64,000 bases of DNA, taken from positions 227,536 through 291,535 of the forward strand of contig NZ_DS483475.1 of the NCBI RefSeq assembly GCF_000154285.1, in the 5' to 3' direction. A program made the position numbers and the translations under genes. The notes beneath the pieces were generated by a model. That model had not been told where the DNA came from. It did not search any database and saw only the letters and a program-made list of their open reading frames with translations. The stretch's first letter is position 1, and every line of letters begins with the position of its first letter. This stretch comes from Amedibacillus dolichus DSM 3991. GTDB taxonomy: Bacteria > Bacillota_I > Bacilli_A > Erysipelotrichales > Erysipelotrichaceae. This document shows, in pieces, positions 9,100 through 17,963 of this stretch.

Positions 9100-9384
9100 A
9101 CGGGTTAAGCGCTTCAAAATATCCAAATTCCCTTGGGTTTGTTCCTCGATATTGCCGTTTTTTCCTTCAAGCTCGACAATTTTAGCTTTTAACGCCATAT
9201 TCGCCTGTTCATACTCCTGCAGACGTTTGCCCAAGCCTTCGATCATTTCATCATACTCCTGATAATCAGAAATAACCAAATCCAAAAACTCATCAACCTC
9301 ATGAGAAGAATATCCTTTAAAATCAATATTAAACTGTTTATCCAACACCTCTTGAACAGTCAGCTTAAAGCGCTTTTCCATCAT
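9073..9384 (-). CDS. gpsB: Cell-division regulator GpsB
   Basis: A 103-residue DivIVA-domain protein. Residues 5-70 match the GpsB membrane-binding and coiled-coil part (LTVQEVLDKQFN, GYSSHEVDEFLDLVI), and the C-terminal trimerisation motif reads DILKRLTRLENEVF. GpsB moves between side wall and septum and docks class A PBPs; in B. subtilis it controls PBP1. The divergent neighbour here is a PBP1 gene, and the N-terminus of that PBP is rich in basic residues as expected for a GpsB partner. Two adjacent ATG codons are possible (9384 or 9381); both lie behind AAGGTG. Confidence 0.95.
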   Translation of the reverse strand: MMEKRFKLTVQEVLDKQFNIDFKGYSSHEVDEFLDLVISDYQEYDEMIEGLGKRLQEYEQANMALKAKIVELEGKNGNIEEQTQGNLDILKRLTRLENEVFRK

Positions 9385-9440
9385 GAATCACCTTCCGCCT
9401 ATTAGTTTCTCAAAAATCCTTTCAAAATGCAAGTACCTCC

Positions 9441-9476
9441 TTACGAAATCTTCATAAAATACAAACAATTTCGTAA
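9441..9476. promoter_or_regulatory. Inverted repeat between divergent gpsB and PBP1 genes
   Basis: A perfect 9-bp inverted repeat, TTACGAAAT and ATTTCGTAA, with 18 bases between the arms, in the 163-base gap between the two divergent cell-wall genes. No T tract follows, so it looks more like a protein-binding site than a terminator. The regulator is unknown. Confidence 0.4.
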
Positions 9477-9547
9477 TCTATATAGAAATCATAAGCAAAA
9501 TGCATTAAACTATAAAAGAACCAAAAAATCACAAAGGAGGAAATCAC

Positions 9548-12181
9548 ATGTCTGTAAAAAAAGCAAATGTGTCCAAACCCCAAACCAAGAAAAAAACTAA
9601 GCAGAAGCGCAGTCTGTTCCAAAAAATATTGATTGTCTTGATCACAGGCACGCTGCTTGTTGGTGTTTCCGGTTTTTTTATGCTTTCCAACATCATCGCC
9701 GATGTACTTCGCGATAATGCAGCCGATAGTATTATGAATCAGGAGCCAAGCCCTGTCTATGCAGATGACGGTACCACAAAAGCCGGTGAATTCGGCGGTA
9801 TCAGTCGTGAAAATGTTACCTATGATCAAATACCGCAATCCGTTATTGATGCCTTTTTGGCAATCGAGGATTCCCGCTATTTTAAACATAACGGATTTGA
9901 CTTGCCACGTTTTATTTCCAGTGCGATCACCAATTTACGCAGTGGTTCCTTAGCTCAGGGTGGATCAACACTAACCATGCAGCTGGTGGATAATGCCAAG
10001 ATGAAACCGGTGGAAGAGGCTATGGCAAAGGAGGGAAAACATTTCAATACGATTGAAAAAATCGAACGCAAGGTGCAGGAAATCTATCTTTCCATGAAGC
10101 TCGAAACCGATTGGACAAAGGAGCTTATCATCACCAAATACTTAAACGAAATCAACTTTGGAGGTGGAGCTCTCGGTATTCAAAAGGCTGCACAGTATTA
10201 TTTCGGTAAAGATGTAACAGCCTTAAATCTTTCGGAAAGCGCTTTTTTAGCAGGTGTCATCAATGCTCCCTACAACTTTAACCCCTATAACGGATACAGT
10301 GCTTATCTCGGCGATGAATCCAATGGCAAATACAATTTCTATGAAGCCGCTACTCAGCGTCGTGATGAAACCTTATATATGATGAAATATCATGGCTATA
10401 TCAGCGAAACTGAATACGATTTGGCAAAATCAACCAAGCTTGCGTTTCAGTTAAACGATACAAGCGTTATCTCTGATAACGAAAAATACAAATATTATTT
10501 AACCCAAGTACAGCAAGAAGTTATCAATTTAACCGGTAAGGATCCGGCAACTACGCCTATGAAAATTTACACTTCCTTAAACATTGCGGCACAAGATGAG
10601 GCAAATAGCTTAGCATCTGGCAATGGAGTTACCTTACCAAACAACCAATATTATCAACTCGGTGGCGCAATGGTGAATAACACCAATGGTGAAATCATGG
10701 CTGTCATTGGCGGAAGAACCGATATTGATTCCGGTCTTGATACCGGTGAATTCCGTGATCGTTCCAAGGAGCCAAAGCAGCCCGGTTCTACTGCCAAGCC
10801 ACTACTTGATTATGCAATGGCATTTGAGCATTTGGGTTGGTGCACGACTCGCGTTATGTCCGACGATGGGCCGTTTGCAATCGATTCTCAACATAAGGTA
10901 GCCAACTCTGATGGAAAATACTATGGCGATGTTTCCTTGGAAAGAGCCTTAGCCCAGTCATTAAACACGATTGCCCTACAAACGATGGACGAATATTTAA
11001 ATCGTGAGGGTAAGGAATCGCAAATCGAATATCTGAAAAAGCTTGGCTTATCTGATACCACAGCCGAGGCCTTCGATATCCAATATGCTATCGGCGGCTC
11101 TAGTCTACAGCTTTCCCCTATCGAATTAGCTAGTGCTTATGCAATCTTTGGCAATGGAGGAAATTACCATAAGCCACACATGGTTCGTAAGGTTGTCATG
11201 GAAGATGGTACGACCTACGAAACCAAAACCGAGACAACAAAAGCACTATCCGAACAAGCAGCCTTTATGGTTTCCGACCTGTTGTATAAGGTTGTTAACG
11301 GCAGCTACAAAGGCTATAATTTATTGGGAATGGTCGATTTCTCTAGCTATCCTGTGTATGGAAAAACCGGTACTACTAACTGGAGCGATGAGGAAGCTGC
11401 AAAATATGGCGGTGCCATGAAAGACGAATGGACCGTTACGTACACGAGTGAATATACCGTAGCTACCTGGACCGGCTTCGATTACGGTGTAGCAGGTGGA
11501 AATACCAACATCAATGATTATCTCATGATGAATGTTAATACTCTGATTAATAAAGCATTGCTTGATAAATGTACAACAAGTAATGTGAAAAAAATCGCTC
11601 GTCCCAGCGGCATCAGTGAATACGGTGGCGGCTATATCAAAACCGAATTCTTAAAAAACGCTGCAAAAAATAACCCTAAAACAGTTGTAAACACAACAAA
11701 CGAAACCCAAGAGCTGGAAAATCTTATCAAAACGATTGAAGCCTTAAATAGCGAAGAATATACTGCTGAAAGCTATGAAAGACTATTGCAGGCTTTGGAA
11801 AAAGCAAAAAGAGTGTTAGAAGATGACAGTGCGGATATGGACGATGTCAAGCAGGCACTCAGTGATTTGCAAGCTGCTTATAACAGCTTAGAGAAAAATG
11901 CTCCAAAGGTCGATAATAGCGCATTAAAAAATTTGATTGAAACAGCCAAAACATACGTTGATACCTCTAAATATAACGCAGCACAGGTCGATGCTTTACA
12001 AAAGGCTATCAGCAACGGAATTCAATTAGCTGCTAACAGCAATGCGACCCAAGCTGAAATCGATGCTGCTGTCAATGCAATCAATATTGCTATTCAAGAC
12101 TGCATAAATAATCCATTACCATCGAACCCTGAAGAGCTTCCCAACCCAGACACTCCCGAATCAGAGGATTCTGATGATTAA
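9548..12181 (+). CDS. Class A penicillin-binding protein (PBP1 type) with C-terminal FIVAR repeats
   Basis: Bifunctional peptidoglycan polymerase and cross-linker, 877 residues. A basic N-terminal tail is followed by one membrane helix (about 24-50) and the GT51 domain, with catalytic E107 in AIEDSRYFKHNGFD, GGSTLTMQ at 138-145 and RKVQE at 174-178. The transpeptidase domain has S414-TAK417, S471-LN473 and K606-TG608. After residue 715 come two FIVAR-like three-helix repeats (about 716-785 and 788-855) and an acidic proline tail. ATG 9548 follows AAAGGAGG. B. subtilis has recU-ponA; here this PBP lies before recU and has its own terminator, while a paralogue follows recU. Confidence 0.96.
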   Translation: MSVKKANVSKPQTKKKTKQKRSLFQKILIVLITGTLLVGVSGFFMLSNIIADVLRDNAADSIMNQEPSPVYADDGTTKAGEFGGISRENVTYDQIPQSVIDAFLAIEDSRYFKHNGFDLPRFISSAITNLRSGSLAQGGSTLTMQLVDNAKMKPVEEAMAKEGKHFNTIEKIERKVQEIYLSMKLETDWTKELIITKYLNEINFGGGALGIQKAAQYYFGKDVTALNLSESAFLAGVINAPYNFNPYNGYSAYLGDESNGKYNFYEAATQRRDETLYMMKYHGYISETEYDLAKSTKLAFQLNDTSVISDNEKYKYYLTQVQQEVINLTGKDPATTPMKIYTSLNIAAQDEANSLASGNGVTLPNNQYYQLGGAMVNNTNGEIMAVIGGRTDIDSGLDTGEFRDRSKEPKQPGSTAKPLLDYAMAFEHLGWCTTRVMSDDGPFAIDSQHKVANSDGKYYGDVSLERALAQSLNTIALQTMDEYLNREGKESQIEYLKKLGLSDTTAEAFDIQYAIGGSSLQLSPIELASAYAIFGNGGNYHKPHMVRKVVMEDGTTYETKTETTKALSEQAAFMVSDLLYKVVNGSYKGYNLLGMVDFSSYPVYGKTGTTNWSDEEAAKYGGAMKDEWTVTYTSEYTVATWTGFDYGVAGGNTNINDYLMMNVNTLINKALLDKCTTSNVKKIARPSGISEYGGGYIKTEFLKNAAKNNPKTVVNTTNETQELENLIKTIEALNSEEYTAESYERLLQALEKAKRVLEDDSADMDDVKQALSDLQAAYNSLEKNAPKVDNSALKNLIETAKTYVDTSKYNAAQVDALQKAISNGIQLAANSNATQAEIDAAVNAINIAIQDCINNPLPSNPEELPNPDTPESEDSDD

Positions 12182-12231
12182 CTAAACGACCTTTTTCAAG
12201 CAAAGCTTCCCTTATTTCGTTGAATCAAACT

Positions 12232-12284
12232 GCCCCTGATAAAACAGATACTGCTATAAGCGTTTTGTTTTACAGGGGCTTTTT
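12232..12284 (+). terminator. Intrinsic terminator after the first PBP1 gene
   Basis: Stem GCCCCTG / CAGGGGC closing a larger hairpin with an inner AAAAC/GTTTT pairing, followed by five T. Confidence 0.85.
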
Positions 12285-12340
12285 CGATAAAAATGCTTTA
12301 TTTAGCGTATTTTACAATCGTAAAGATTTCACTCTTTATA

Positions 12341-12369
12341 TGGAAATCATTACTAATTTTGTATATAAT
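12341..12369 (+). promoter_or_regulatory. Promoter of recU and the second PBP1
   Basis: TGGAAA, 17-base spacer, TATAAT. The expected transcription start is near 12376, downstream of the first in-frame ATG (12375), which supports the GTG start of recU at 12387. Confidence 0.55.
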
Positions 12370-12386
12370 AAAAGATGGTGATATAT

Positions 12387-12974
12387 GTGATTGGATATCC
12401 AAATAAAAAACAAACTGCGCAGCCGATAGCTTCGCAAATGCACAGTTATAGCGGTCGAGGAATGTCGCTTGAGCATGATTTAAACCTCAGTAACACCTAC
12501 TATAACGAATGCAGCCGCGCTTTAATCCATAAAAAACCTACACCTATTCAGGTCGTTCGGGTAGATTATCCGGAACGCAGTGCTGCTAAAATCGTAGAAG
12601 CCTATTACAAAACACCTTCTACAACGGATTACAATGGAATTTATCGAGGGAGAGCCATTGATTTTGAAGCAAAGGAAACACGTTCAAAAACCTCTTTCCC
12701 TTTCAAAAGTATCCACCCACATCAAATACTGCATCTCAAACGCGTATTACATCAAAAGGGAATCGGCTTTTTTATTATTCGCTTTACAAGCTATGACGAA
12801 ACCTTTCTGATTGATGCCAACACCATTATCACAATGTATGAAAGCGAAAAGCGTAAATCCATTTCCTATGATACGGTCAAAAGCTGCGGCGTTCTCATAC
12901 AACAAGGACTTACACCGCGATTAAAATATTTAGATGCTGTTGATCAGGTGTATTTCAAGGAGGAAGACAAATGA
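12387..12974 (+). CDS. recU: Holliday junction resolvase RecU
   Basis: A 195-residue Firmicutes-type resolvase that cuts four-way junctions in recombination and segregation. Family motifs are clear: SGRGMSLEHDLN, HKKPTPIQVV, the catalytic D-T-TTDYNG block, GRAIDFEAKET, and FKSIHPHQ. GTG 12387 is preferred over ATG 12375: the resulting N-terminus (MIGYPNKK) aligns with B. subtilis RecU, a GGTGAT site precedes it, and the predicted promoter -10 ends six bases before the ATG. The stop overlaps the next PBP start (ATGA), so both are co-translated as in the Bacillus recU-ponA pair. Confidence 0.95.
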   Translation: MIGYPNKKQTAQPIASQMHSYSGRGMSLEHDLNLSNTYYNECSRALIHKKPTPIQVVRVDYPERSAAKIVEAYYKTPSTTDYNGIYRGRAIDFEAKETRSKTSFPFKSIHPHQILHLKRVLHQKGIGFFIIRFTSYDETFLIDANTIITMYESEKRKSISYDTVKSCGVLIQQGLTPRLKYLDAVDQVYFKEEDK

Positions 12975-15900
12975 ATTTCAAAAAGACAACTTCCAAGCAA
13001 ACGGAAAAAAAAGCAAAGAAAGCAATCAAACATAAAAAACGCAGATTGAGCGTTCTCGATCGTATAGTGATCGTATTTTTAACAATCGCGCTGTTATGTG
13101 GTGCAGGCGGACTGTCTGTAATCGGATATATTATAGCTACCACAGATACGGATAATCTAATTTCGCAAATGAACAATACCGAACCATCTACTTTCTTAGA
13201 TCAAAACGGTGAAGAATTTGCTGAACTTGGATTAGAAAGTCGTGAAAATGTAAGCTACCAACAAGTACCTCAATCAGTCATCGATGCTTTTTTAGCGATT
13301 GAGGACTCACGTTTCTATAAGCACAACGGATTTGATTTACCACGCTTTATCTCAAGTGCTCTTACAAATCTTAAAAGCGGATCATTAGCACAGGGAGGCT
13401 CTACGCTAACCATGCAGACGATTGATAATTTCTTTATCAAGAAACAGGAGCAGGAATTGGAAGAACAGGGAATCCAACAAAATACGCTGCAAAAGATTGA
13501 AAGTAAAATGCGTGAAATTTATATGAGTATGCGAATTGAACAGGAACTATCGAAGGCGGAAATCATGGAACGCTATTTAAACCAAATCAATTTCGGAAAC
13601 AAAGCCCGTGGTATTCAGCGTGGTGCACAATATTTCTTTGGCAAAGATGTTGAAGATCTAAACTTAAGCGAGGCTGCTTATTTAGCCGGCTGCATTAACG
13701 CCCCAAATACCTTTAACCCTTATAATGGATATAGCTCTTCCGGAATAGGAATCGGTAACTTTTCAAAACTAACGACTGTTATCTCGACCTATTCTCAGTT
13801 ATCCTCTGACGGTTATACGCAAGAAAGCTGGAATGCCTTTGTCCAAGCTCTTGATCGCGCCAAGCGCTTGGCAGAAAAGGAAAGTGAATCACAGGCTACC
13901 TACGCTGATGGTTTAGCTGCCCTTCAAGCTGCTTACGAAGGCTTAGCAAAGAGCGATGCTTCTGCTGATCTTGTTCGTTTGCAGCAATCCGTTAATATGT
14001 ATGCTACCTTCACAAACAATGCCGGCAGCTCCTTTAGTGATGAAAGTTGGCAGACCTATGCAATTGCCAGTGAAGAAGCAAATCAGCTTGTTGTAGATAA
14101 CAGCACCAATCAAGAAGCTGTAACAGCAGCTTTAAAAAAGTTAAACCACGCCTTTACTGCTCTTTCACCGATAAAATTCAACTACTATGAGGCGGCTACG
14201 AAACGTCGTGATGAAACACTATATATGATGAAATATCATGGCTATATCAGCCAAACCGAGTATGAGTTGGCAAAATCAACCCAATTGGCTTTCCAAGTAG
14301 TCGGTGAAAGTGCTAGTGCACAGGATCCTTATGATAATTATTTAAAGGCTGTAACCAAAGAGGTTATGGAATTAACGGGCTTAGATCCGGCAACCACACC
14401 GATGGTCGTTCATACCTATCTTGATAAAGAAGCACAGCTTGCTGCAAATGAAGCAGCCGAGGGTAAAGTAGTATCCTTGGATACTAACAAAAATTATCAA
14501 ATTGCGACTTCGGTCATTGATAATAAAACAGGAGGCATTGTTGCCATGATTCCAGGACGCAGCGACTATGAAAGCGAATTTTATCGCAATCGTGCCGATG
14601 ATCAAGAACGTATGCCGGGATCCAGTGTAAAACCGATTTTCGATTATGCTTACGCCCTTGACCATCTAGGCTATTGTACATCTCGTGTATACAATGATAA
14701 AAAAATGACCGTTGATGGAACCGTTATTCGAAATTCAGACGGTAAATACTATGGCAAGGTTTCCATGGAACGCGCACTTGCTCAATCACTCAACACCCCT
14801 GCTATGAAAACCATGGAGGATATCCTAAATCGTGGTTACGAGCAAGATATGAAGGAATATTTGCAAAAACTTGGTTTCAGCAAAGAACAAGCCGACCAAT
14901 TCAATATTCGATATGCGTTAGGTGGCTCCTTATCAACTTCCCCTCGACAAATGGCAGGTGCGTTTTCAGCATTAGCCAATCAGGGAATTGTAAAAGAAAC
15001 ACATTATGTACGCTCCATCGAATTTAAAGACGGAAAGAAGGATCCAATCACTGTTACACCGAAAGAAACACAAGCAATGTCTCCACAAGCAGCTTACATG
15101 ACCAGTGAGCTGTTATATAAGGCTGTTCATGGCAAATATCAAGGCTGGAATTTGATGGGTCGTCTTGGTTGGAGCATTCCGGTATATGGAAAGACCGGTA
15201 CTAGTGATTGGGCTAGCGATGGCTTGGATCGCGGTATTCCGGAAACTGCTATGCGTGATGAATGGATGATAAATTACACCAGTGAATATACGATTGCAAC
15301 ATGGTCGGGATTTGATCAGGAAGTTGCTGATGGAAACAACTATGTTACCGAACAGCTGCTGTTAGAGAATATTCCCGGTTGGATCAATAAACACATTTTA
15401 GAAACCATTTCCAAAAACCCTCAGAAAATTCAAAATCCGGGTGGTATAGCTTCTTACGGTGGTGGTATGATCAAGCAGGAATTCTTAAAAGATGCTGCAA
15501 AAAACAACCCGATGACAGAAGCAAATCAAACACAGGAAATGGATAAGCTACAAGCCTTGTATGATCAGGTAAAAGGATATCAGGCGGCTGATTATACAGC
15601 GGAAAGTTTCGCTGCTTTCCAAAGTGTTTTAGAAGAAGTTGCTAGAATGCTTGATGAAGATACTGCTAGCGATGATGAGGTTTATGCCGCTATCACAAAA
15701 CTACAAAATGCAGTAAATAATCTTGTAAAAACCGTTCATAAAGATACACTTCTTTCTGTTATCAATCAAGCTGCTGCTTTAAATCCAAACGAATATACTG
15801 CCGATAGCTATCGTTTCTTGGCTTCTGTTGTAGAAGAAGCCCGTGAGATTTATCAAAATCCTAACGCTTCTCAAGCAGAAATCAACAGTGCGGTCAATCA

Positions 15901-16135
15901 AGTACAAAATGCAATTCAAGCACTTGTAAAGAAATCCTCACAAGCAAGCAAAGGTGCACTTGCAAATGCTATCAATATCGCTCGCAGAAAAGCAGCGGAA
16001 TGGAGCGTAAGCGATCCTAATCGGGCAAACCGATTAAGGCAGTTGATTGCCTCCGCCCAGTCTGTTTACAACAACCCCAATGCTTCTCAAGCAGAGGTTG
16101 ATGCACAAACCAATGCATTATATGCAGCAATGTAA
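12971..16135 (+). CDS. ponA: Large class A penicillin-binding protein with FIVAR domains inserted in the glycosyltransferase domain
   Basis: Second PBP1 paralogue, 1054 residues. Membrane helix at about 31-56. GT51 motifs are E111 in AIEDSRFYKHNGFD and GGSTLTMQ at 142-149; the RKxxE motif reads SKMRE. Transpeptidase motifs are S551-SVK554, S606-LN608 and K741-TG743. Against the upstream paralogue, about 145 extra residues (256-402) sit between NPYNGYS and NYYEAATKRRDETL and form two FIVAR-like helical repeats. Three more such repeats follow at about 855-918, 922-986 and 992-1054. FIVAR modules occur in Gram-positive surface proteins and may bind wall polymers. The gene is coupled to recU, the ancestral ponA position. 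Confidence 0.95.
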   Translation: MNFKKTTSKQTEKKAKKAIKHKKRRLSVLDRIVIVFLTIALLCGAGGLSVIGYIIATTDTDNLISQMNNTEPSTFLDQNGEEFAELGLESRENVSYQQVPQSVIDAFLAIEDSRFYKHNGFDLPRFISSALTNLKSGSLAQGGSTLTMQTIDNFFIKKQEQELEEQGIQQNTLQKIESKMREIYMSMRIEQELSKAEIMERYLNQINFGNKARGIQRGAQYFFGKDVEDLNLSEAAYLAGCINAPNTFNPYNGYSSSGIGIGNFSKLTTVISTYSQLSSDGYTQESWNAFVQALDRAKRLAEKESESQATYADGLAALQAAYEGLAKSDASADLVRLQQSVNMYATFTNNAGSSFSDESWQTYAIASEEANQLVVDNSTNQEAVTAALKKLNHAFTALSPIKFNYYEAATKRRDETLYMMKYHGYISQTEYELAKSTQLAFQVVGESASAQDPYDNYLKAVTKEVMELTGLDPATTPMVVHTYLDKEAQLAANEAAEGKVVSLDTNKNYQIATSVIDNKTGGIVAMIPGRSDYESEFYRNRADDQERMPGSSVKPIFDYAYALDHLGYCTSRVYNDKKMTVDGTVIRNSDGKYYGKVSMERALAQSLNTPAMKTMEDILNRGYEQDMKEYLQKLGFSKEQADQFNIRYALGGSLSTSPRQMAGAFSALANQGIVKETHYVRSIEFKDGKKDPITVTPKETQAMSPQAAYMTSELLYKAVHGKYQGWNLMGRLGWSIPVYGKTGTSDWASDGLDRGIPETAMRDEWMINYTSEYTIATWSGFDQEVADGNNYVTEQLLLENIPGWINKHILETISKNPQKIQNPGGIASYGGGMIKQEFLKDAAKNNPMTEANQTQEMDKLQALYDQVKGYQAADYTAESFAAFQSVLEEVARMLDEDTASDDEVYAAITKLQNAVNNLVKTVHKDTLLSVINQAAALNPNEYTADSYRFLASVVEEAREIYQNPNASQAEINSAVNQVQNAIQALVKKSSQASKGALANAINIARRKAAEWSVSDPNRANRLRQLIASAQSVYNNPNASQAEVDAQTNALYAAM
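13736..14176 (+). other. FIVAR-repeat insertion within the PBP1 GT51 domain
   Basis: Protein segment 256-402 of the second PBP1. Flanking sequence on both sides is nearly identical to the first PBP1, which has only a short loop here. The insert shows the helical FIVAR signature twice (GYTQESWNAFVQALDRAK; FSDESWQTYAIASEEANQL). The frame is preserved across both borders. Confidence 0.8.
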
Positions 16136-16181
16136 TGAAAGAAGATCATTTCAAAGTTCTTACTTGCTTTGAAATAGACAT

Positions 16182-16242
16182 AAAAAACGGAGTTTCCGCT
16201 ATGGTTATATGAAATGACCATAAAAGAAATCTCCGTTTTTTT
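16182..16242. terminator. Bidirectional terminator between the second PBP1 and nth
   Basis: AAAACGGAG pairs with CTCCGTTTT, the stem continuing with TTTC/GAAA, and an inner TATGGT/ACCATA hairpin. A runs on the left and T runs on the right let it serve both convergent transcripts. Confidence 0.85.
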
Positions 16243-16251
16243 ACTTTCTCA

Positions 16252-16899
16252 TCACTTTTTCTTATTGCTTTTATACGTATCAAGCTTATCCTTTTTGCAT
16301 ATAGATACAAACGGACAGCCTTCACAATGTGGGTTTTTGGCAGTACAATAATACCTTCCGAAAAAGATAAATAAATGATGTGCTTTATTCCATCTCTCTT
16401 TACGTATCTTACGCTTCAGCTTTTTTTCAACAGTTTCCACATTATCATAAACCTTTGCAAGTCCAAGACGTTTACTAATTCGTTCCACATGGGTATCAAC
16501 GGCGATTGCCGGAATATCAAAACATACACTCTGAACCACATTAGCCGTCTTACGTCCTACCCCTGCTAAGCTTGTTAAATCCTTATGAGCATGAGGTACC
16601 TCACTATGAAATCTCTCCACCAATGCTTTACTAAGCGCTTGTACGGATTTTGCTTTATTACGATACAAGCCGATTCGCTTAATACAAGCTTCAATATCCT
16701 CAAGACTTGCATTTGCCATTGCTTCCGGTGTCGGAAACTTTGCAAATAATCCGGGAGTAACCTTATTTACTGCCTCATCAGTTGTTTGCGCAGACAATAC
16801 AACTGCCACTAGTAGCTCAAAAGGATTTTTATGAATCAGCTCACAATGAGCATCGGGAAACATCGCTTCTAAAATATCCAAAATTTCATCTGTATGCAT
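16252..16899 (-). CDS. nth: Endonuclease III
   Basis: Base-excision DNA glycosylase/AP lyase for oxidised pyrimidines, 215 residues. The helix-hairpin-helix LAGVGRKTANVV carries the catalytic lysine, followed by VDTHV with the catalytic aspartate. The iron-sulfur cluster is C-x6-C-xx-C-x5-C near the C-terminus (CTAKNPHCEGCPFVSIC). Its start overlaps the dnaD stop by one base. The dnaD-nth pair and the nearby recU/PBP1 genes match Bacillus order. Confidence 0.97.
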   Translation of the reverse strand: MHTDEILDILEAMFPDAHCELIHKNPFELLVAVVLSAQTTDEAVNKVTPGLFAKFPTPEAMANASLEDIEACIKRIGLYRNKAKSVQALSKALVERFHSEVPHAHKDLTSLAGVGRKTANVVQSVCFDIPAIAVDTHVERISKRLGLAKVYDNVETVEKKLKRKIRKERWNKAHHLFIFFGRYYCTAKNPHCEGCPFVSICKKDKLDTYKSNKKK

Positions 16900-17432
16900 C
16901 AGCGCTCTCCCCTTTCATAATCTTCAGCGCTAAACCCTCTGCGCTTCCAATCCAAAAGAATACGATCAATATAATCGAAGCTACGCTTGTTTTTCGTCAT
17001 TGCTTCACGTAAGGCATAAACAATTAGTGTTTGATCATATTCCATTGTCCATTGCGATAACAGCTCTACCTCCATTTGAGAAAGCGGACGTGCAAAATCA
17101 TCTTCAAATACCTCAAATAAAGATAAATCAAAACTACTTGTTTCTTTTTCATCGGCAAAGATTCCATCAATGCAAAACTGAACCTCACCATGATTTGTTT
17201 CAATACTTACATATCCCTTAGCACCTAGACGCGCTAGCAAATCATCAACCTGATCCATATCCAACTTCAATTTATTGGCTAATACGCCATGATGAACAGG
17301 CATATCATGTTCATTAAAAAAATCAATAAGCAAGATCGTCATAGCTTCTTCACTACTAAGTGATAGATCTTCCAAATGATCTAGGATCCATGCTCGTCGA
17401 TCAATAAATCGCTCTCTCCACCATTTTTCCAT
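16899..17432 (-). CDS. dnaD: Replication initiation protein DnaD
   Basis: DNA-remodelling primosome protein of Firmicutes, 177 residues. The N-terminal winged-helix domain (about 15-95) and C-terminal DnaD/DnaB domain with the YxxxIxxxW signature (FDYIDRILLDW, near residue 155) are both present, though the protein is shorter than the B. subtilis one (232). It is joined to ypmB upstream and nth downstream by one-base overlaps. Confidence 0.9.
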   Translation of the reverse strand: MEKWWRERFIDRRAWILDHLEDLSLSSEEAMTILLIDFFNEHDMPVHHGVLANKLKLDMDQVDDLLARLGAKGYVSIETNHGEVQFCIDGIFADEKETSSFDLSLFEVFEDDFARPLSQMEVELLSQWTMEYDQTLIVYALREAMTKNKRSFDYIDRILLDWKRRGFSAEDYERGER

Positions 17433-17890
17433 TATACATCTCCGTCCTTTAAATAATAAACCTCTTTTAAAGTATCATAATCCAAAAGAATTAAGCCCTT
17501 ATCACATTCCACAACATAAACCGGATTATCATATCCATAACCAAGTGATACCTCTATATGCTTGGCATGATAACGCTCTTCCACAGTCCTCTCAACCTTT
17601 TCAAAATCCTTCGTTTTCAGCTTGCGTGTAACAATATCCTCACCTAGTTCATTAAACCAAACAATATTCTTGTCGTTTTCTCCGACATAGACCGTATAGT
17701 AGAATACATGCCGTTGAATATTTTTTATACCACGATAATTCTTCATTATGGTTGTTTCTATTTTACGTATATCATCTTCATATTTTCTTTGAGGACCACT
17801 AATAAACATTCCGGTTTCTACAAAAAACACAACGCCCAATACTATCAAAAGTAAAACCGTAATTAAAATGGATTTGTAATTGATTTTCAT
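17432..17890 (-). CDS. YpmB/TseB-like membrane-anchored protein (DUF5590)
   Basis: A 152-residue protein with one N-terminal membrane helix (about 8-27, ILITVLLLIVLGVVFFVE) and an outer domain of two small PepSY-like folds. Size, topology and position directly before dnaD-nth match B. subtilis YpmB (TseB-type), which interacts with elongation-type PBPs. Sequence motifs in this family are weak, so the call rests partly on context; B. subtilis has aspB between ypmB and dnaD, missing here. Overlaps dnaD by one base. Confidence 0.7.
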   Translation of the reverse strand: MKINYKSILITVLLLIVLGVVFFVETGMFISGPQRKYEDDIRKIETTIMKNYRGIKNIQRHVFYYTVYVGENDKNIVWFNELGEDIVTRKLKTKDFEKVERTVEERYHAKHIEVSLGYGYDNPVYVVECDKGLILLDYDTLKEVYYLKDGDV

Positions 17891-17935
17891 TCACTTACCT
17901 CCAATGCTTTCATTATACATTATTTTATGATGCGC

Positions 17936-17963
17936 GTAAAATAAAAGATGCATTTAGCATCTT
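17936..17963 (-). terminator. Intrinsic terminator after mtnN
   Basis: Minus strand AAGATGC / GCATCTT, 5-base loop, then TTATTTTA. The mtnN stop codon lies within the first stem arm. Confidence 0.7.

Noticed and set aside
9452..9889. A 145-codon minus-strand frame antisense to the first PBP1 gene.
   Set aside because: It is a shadow of the PBP coding frame, with odd Cys/Phe/Ile-rich composition and no ribosome site.
11690..16135. Repeated segments in the PBP tails as DNA repeats.
   Set aside because: The FIVAR units resemble each other at protein level only; the DNA has diverged and does not form direct repeats.
16148..16175. Perfect 9-bp hairpin ATTTCAAAG / CTTTGAAAT after the second PBP1 gene.
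   Set aside because: No T tract follows; the stronger bidirectional terminator lies 10 bases further on, so a separate role is not supported.
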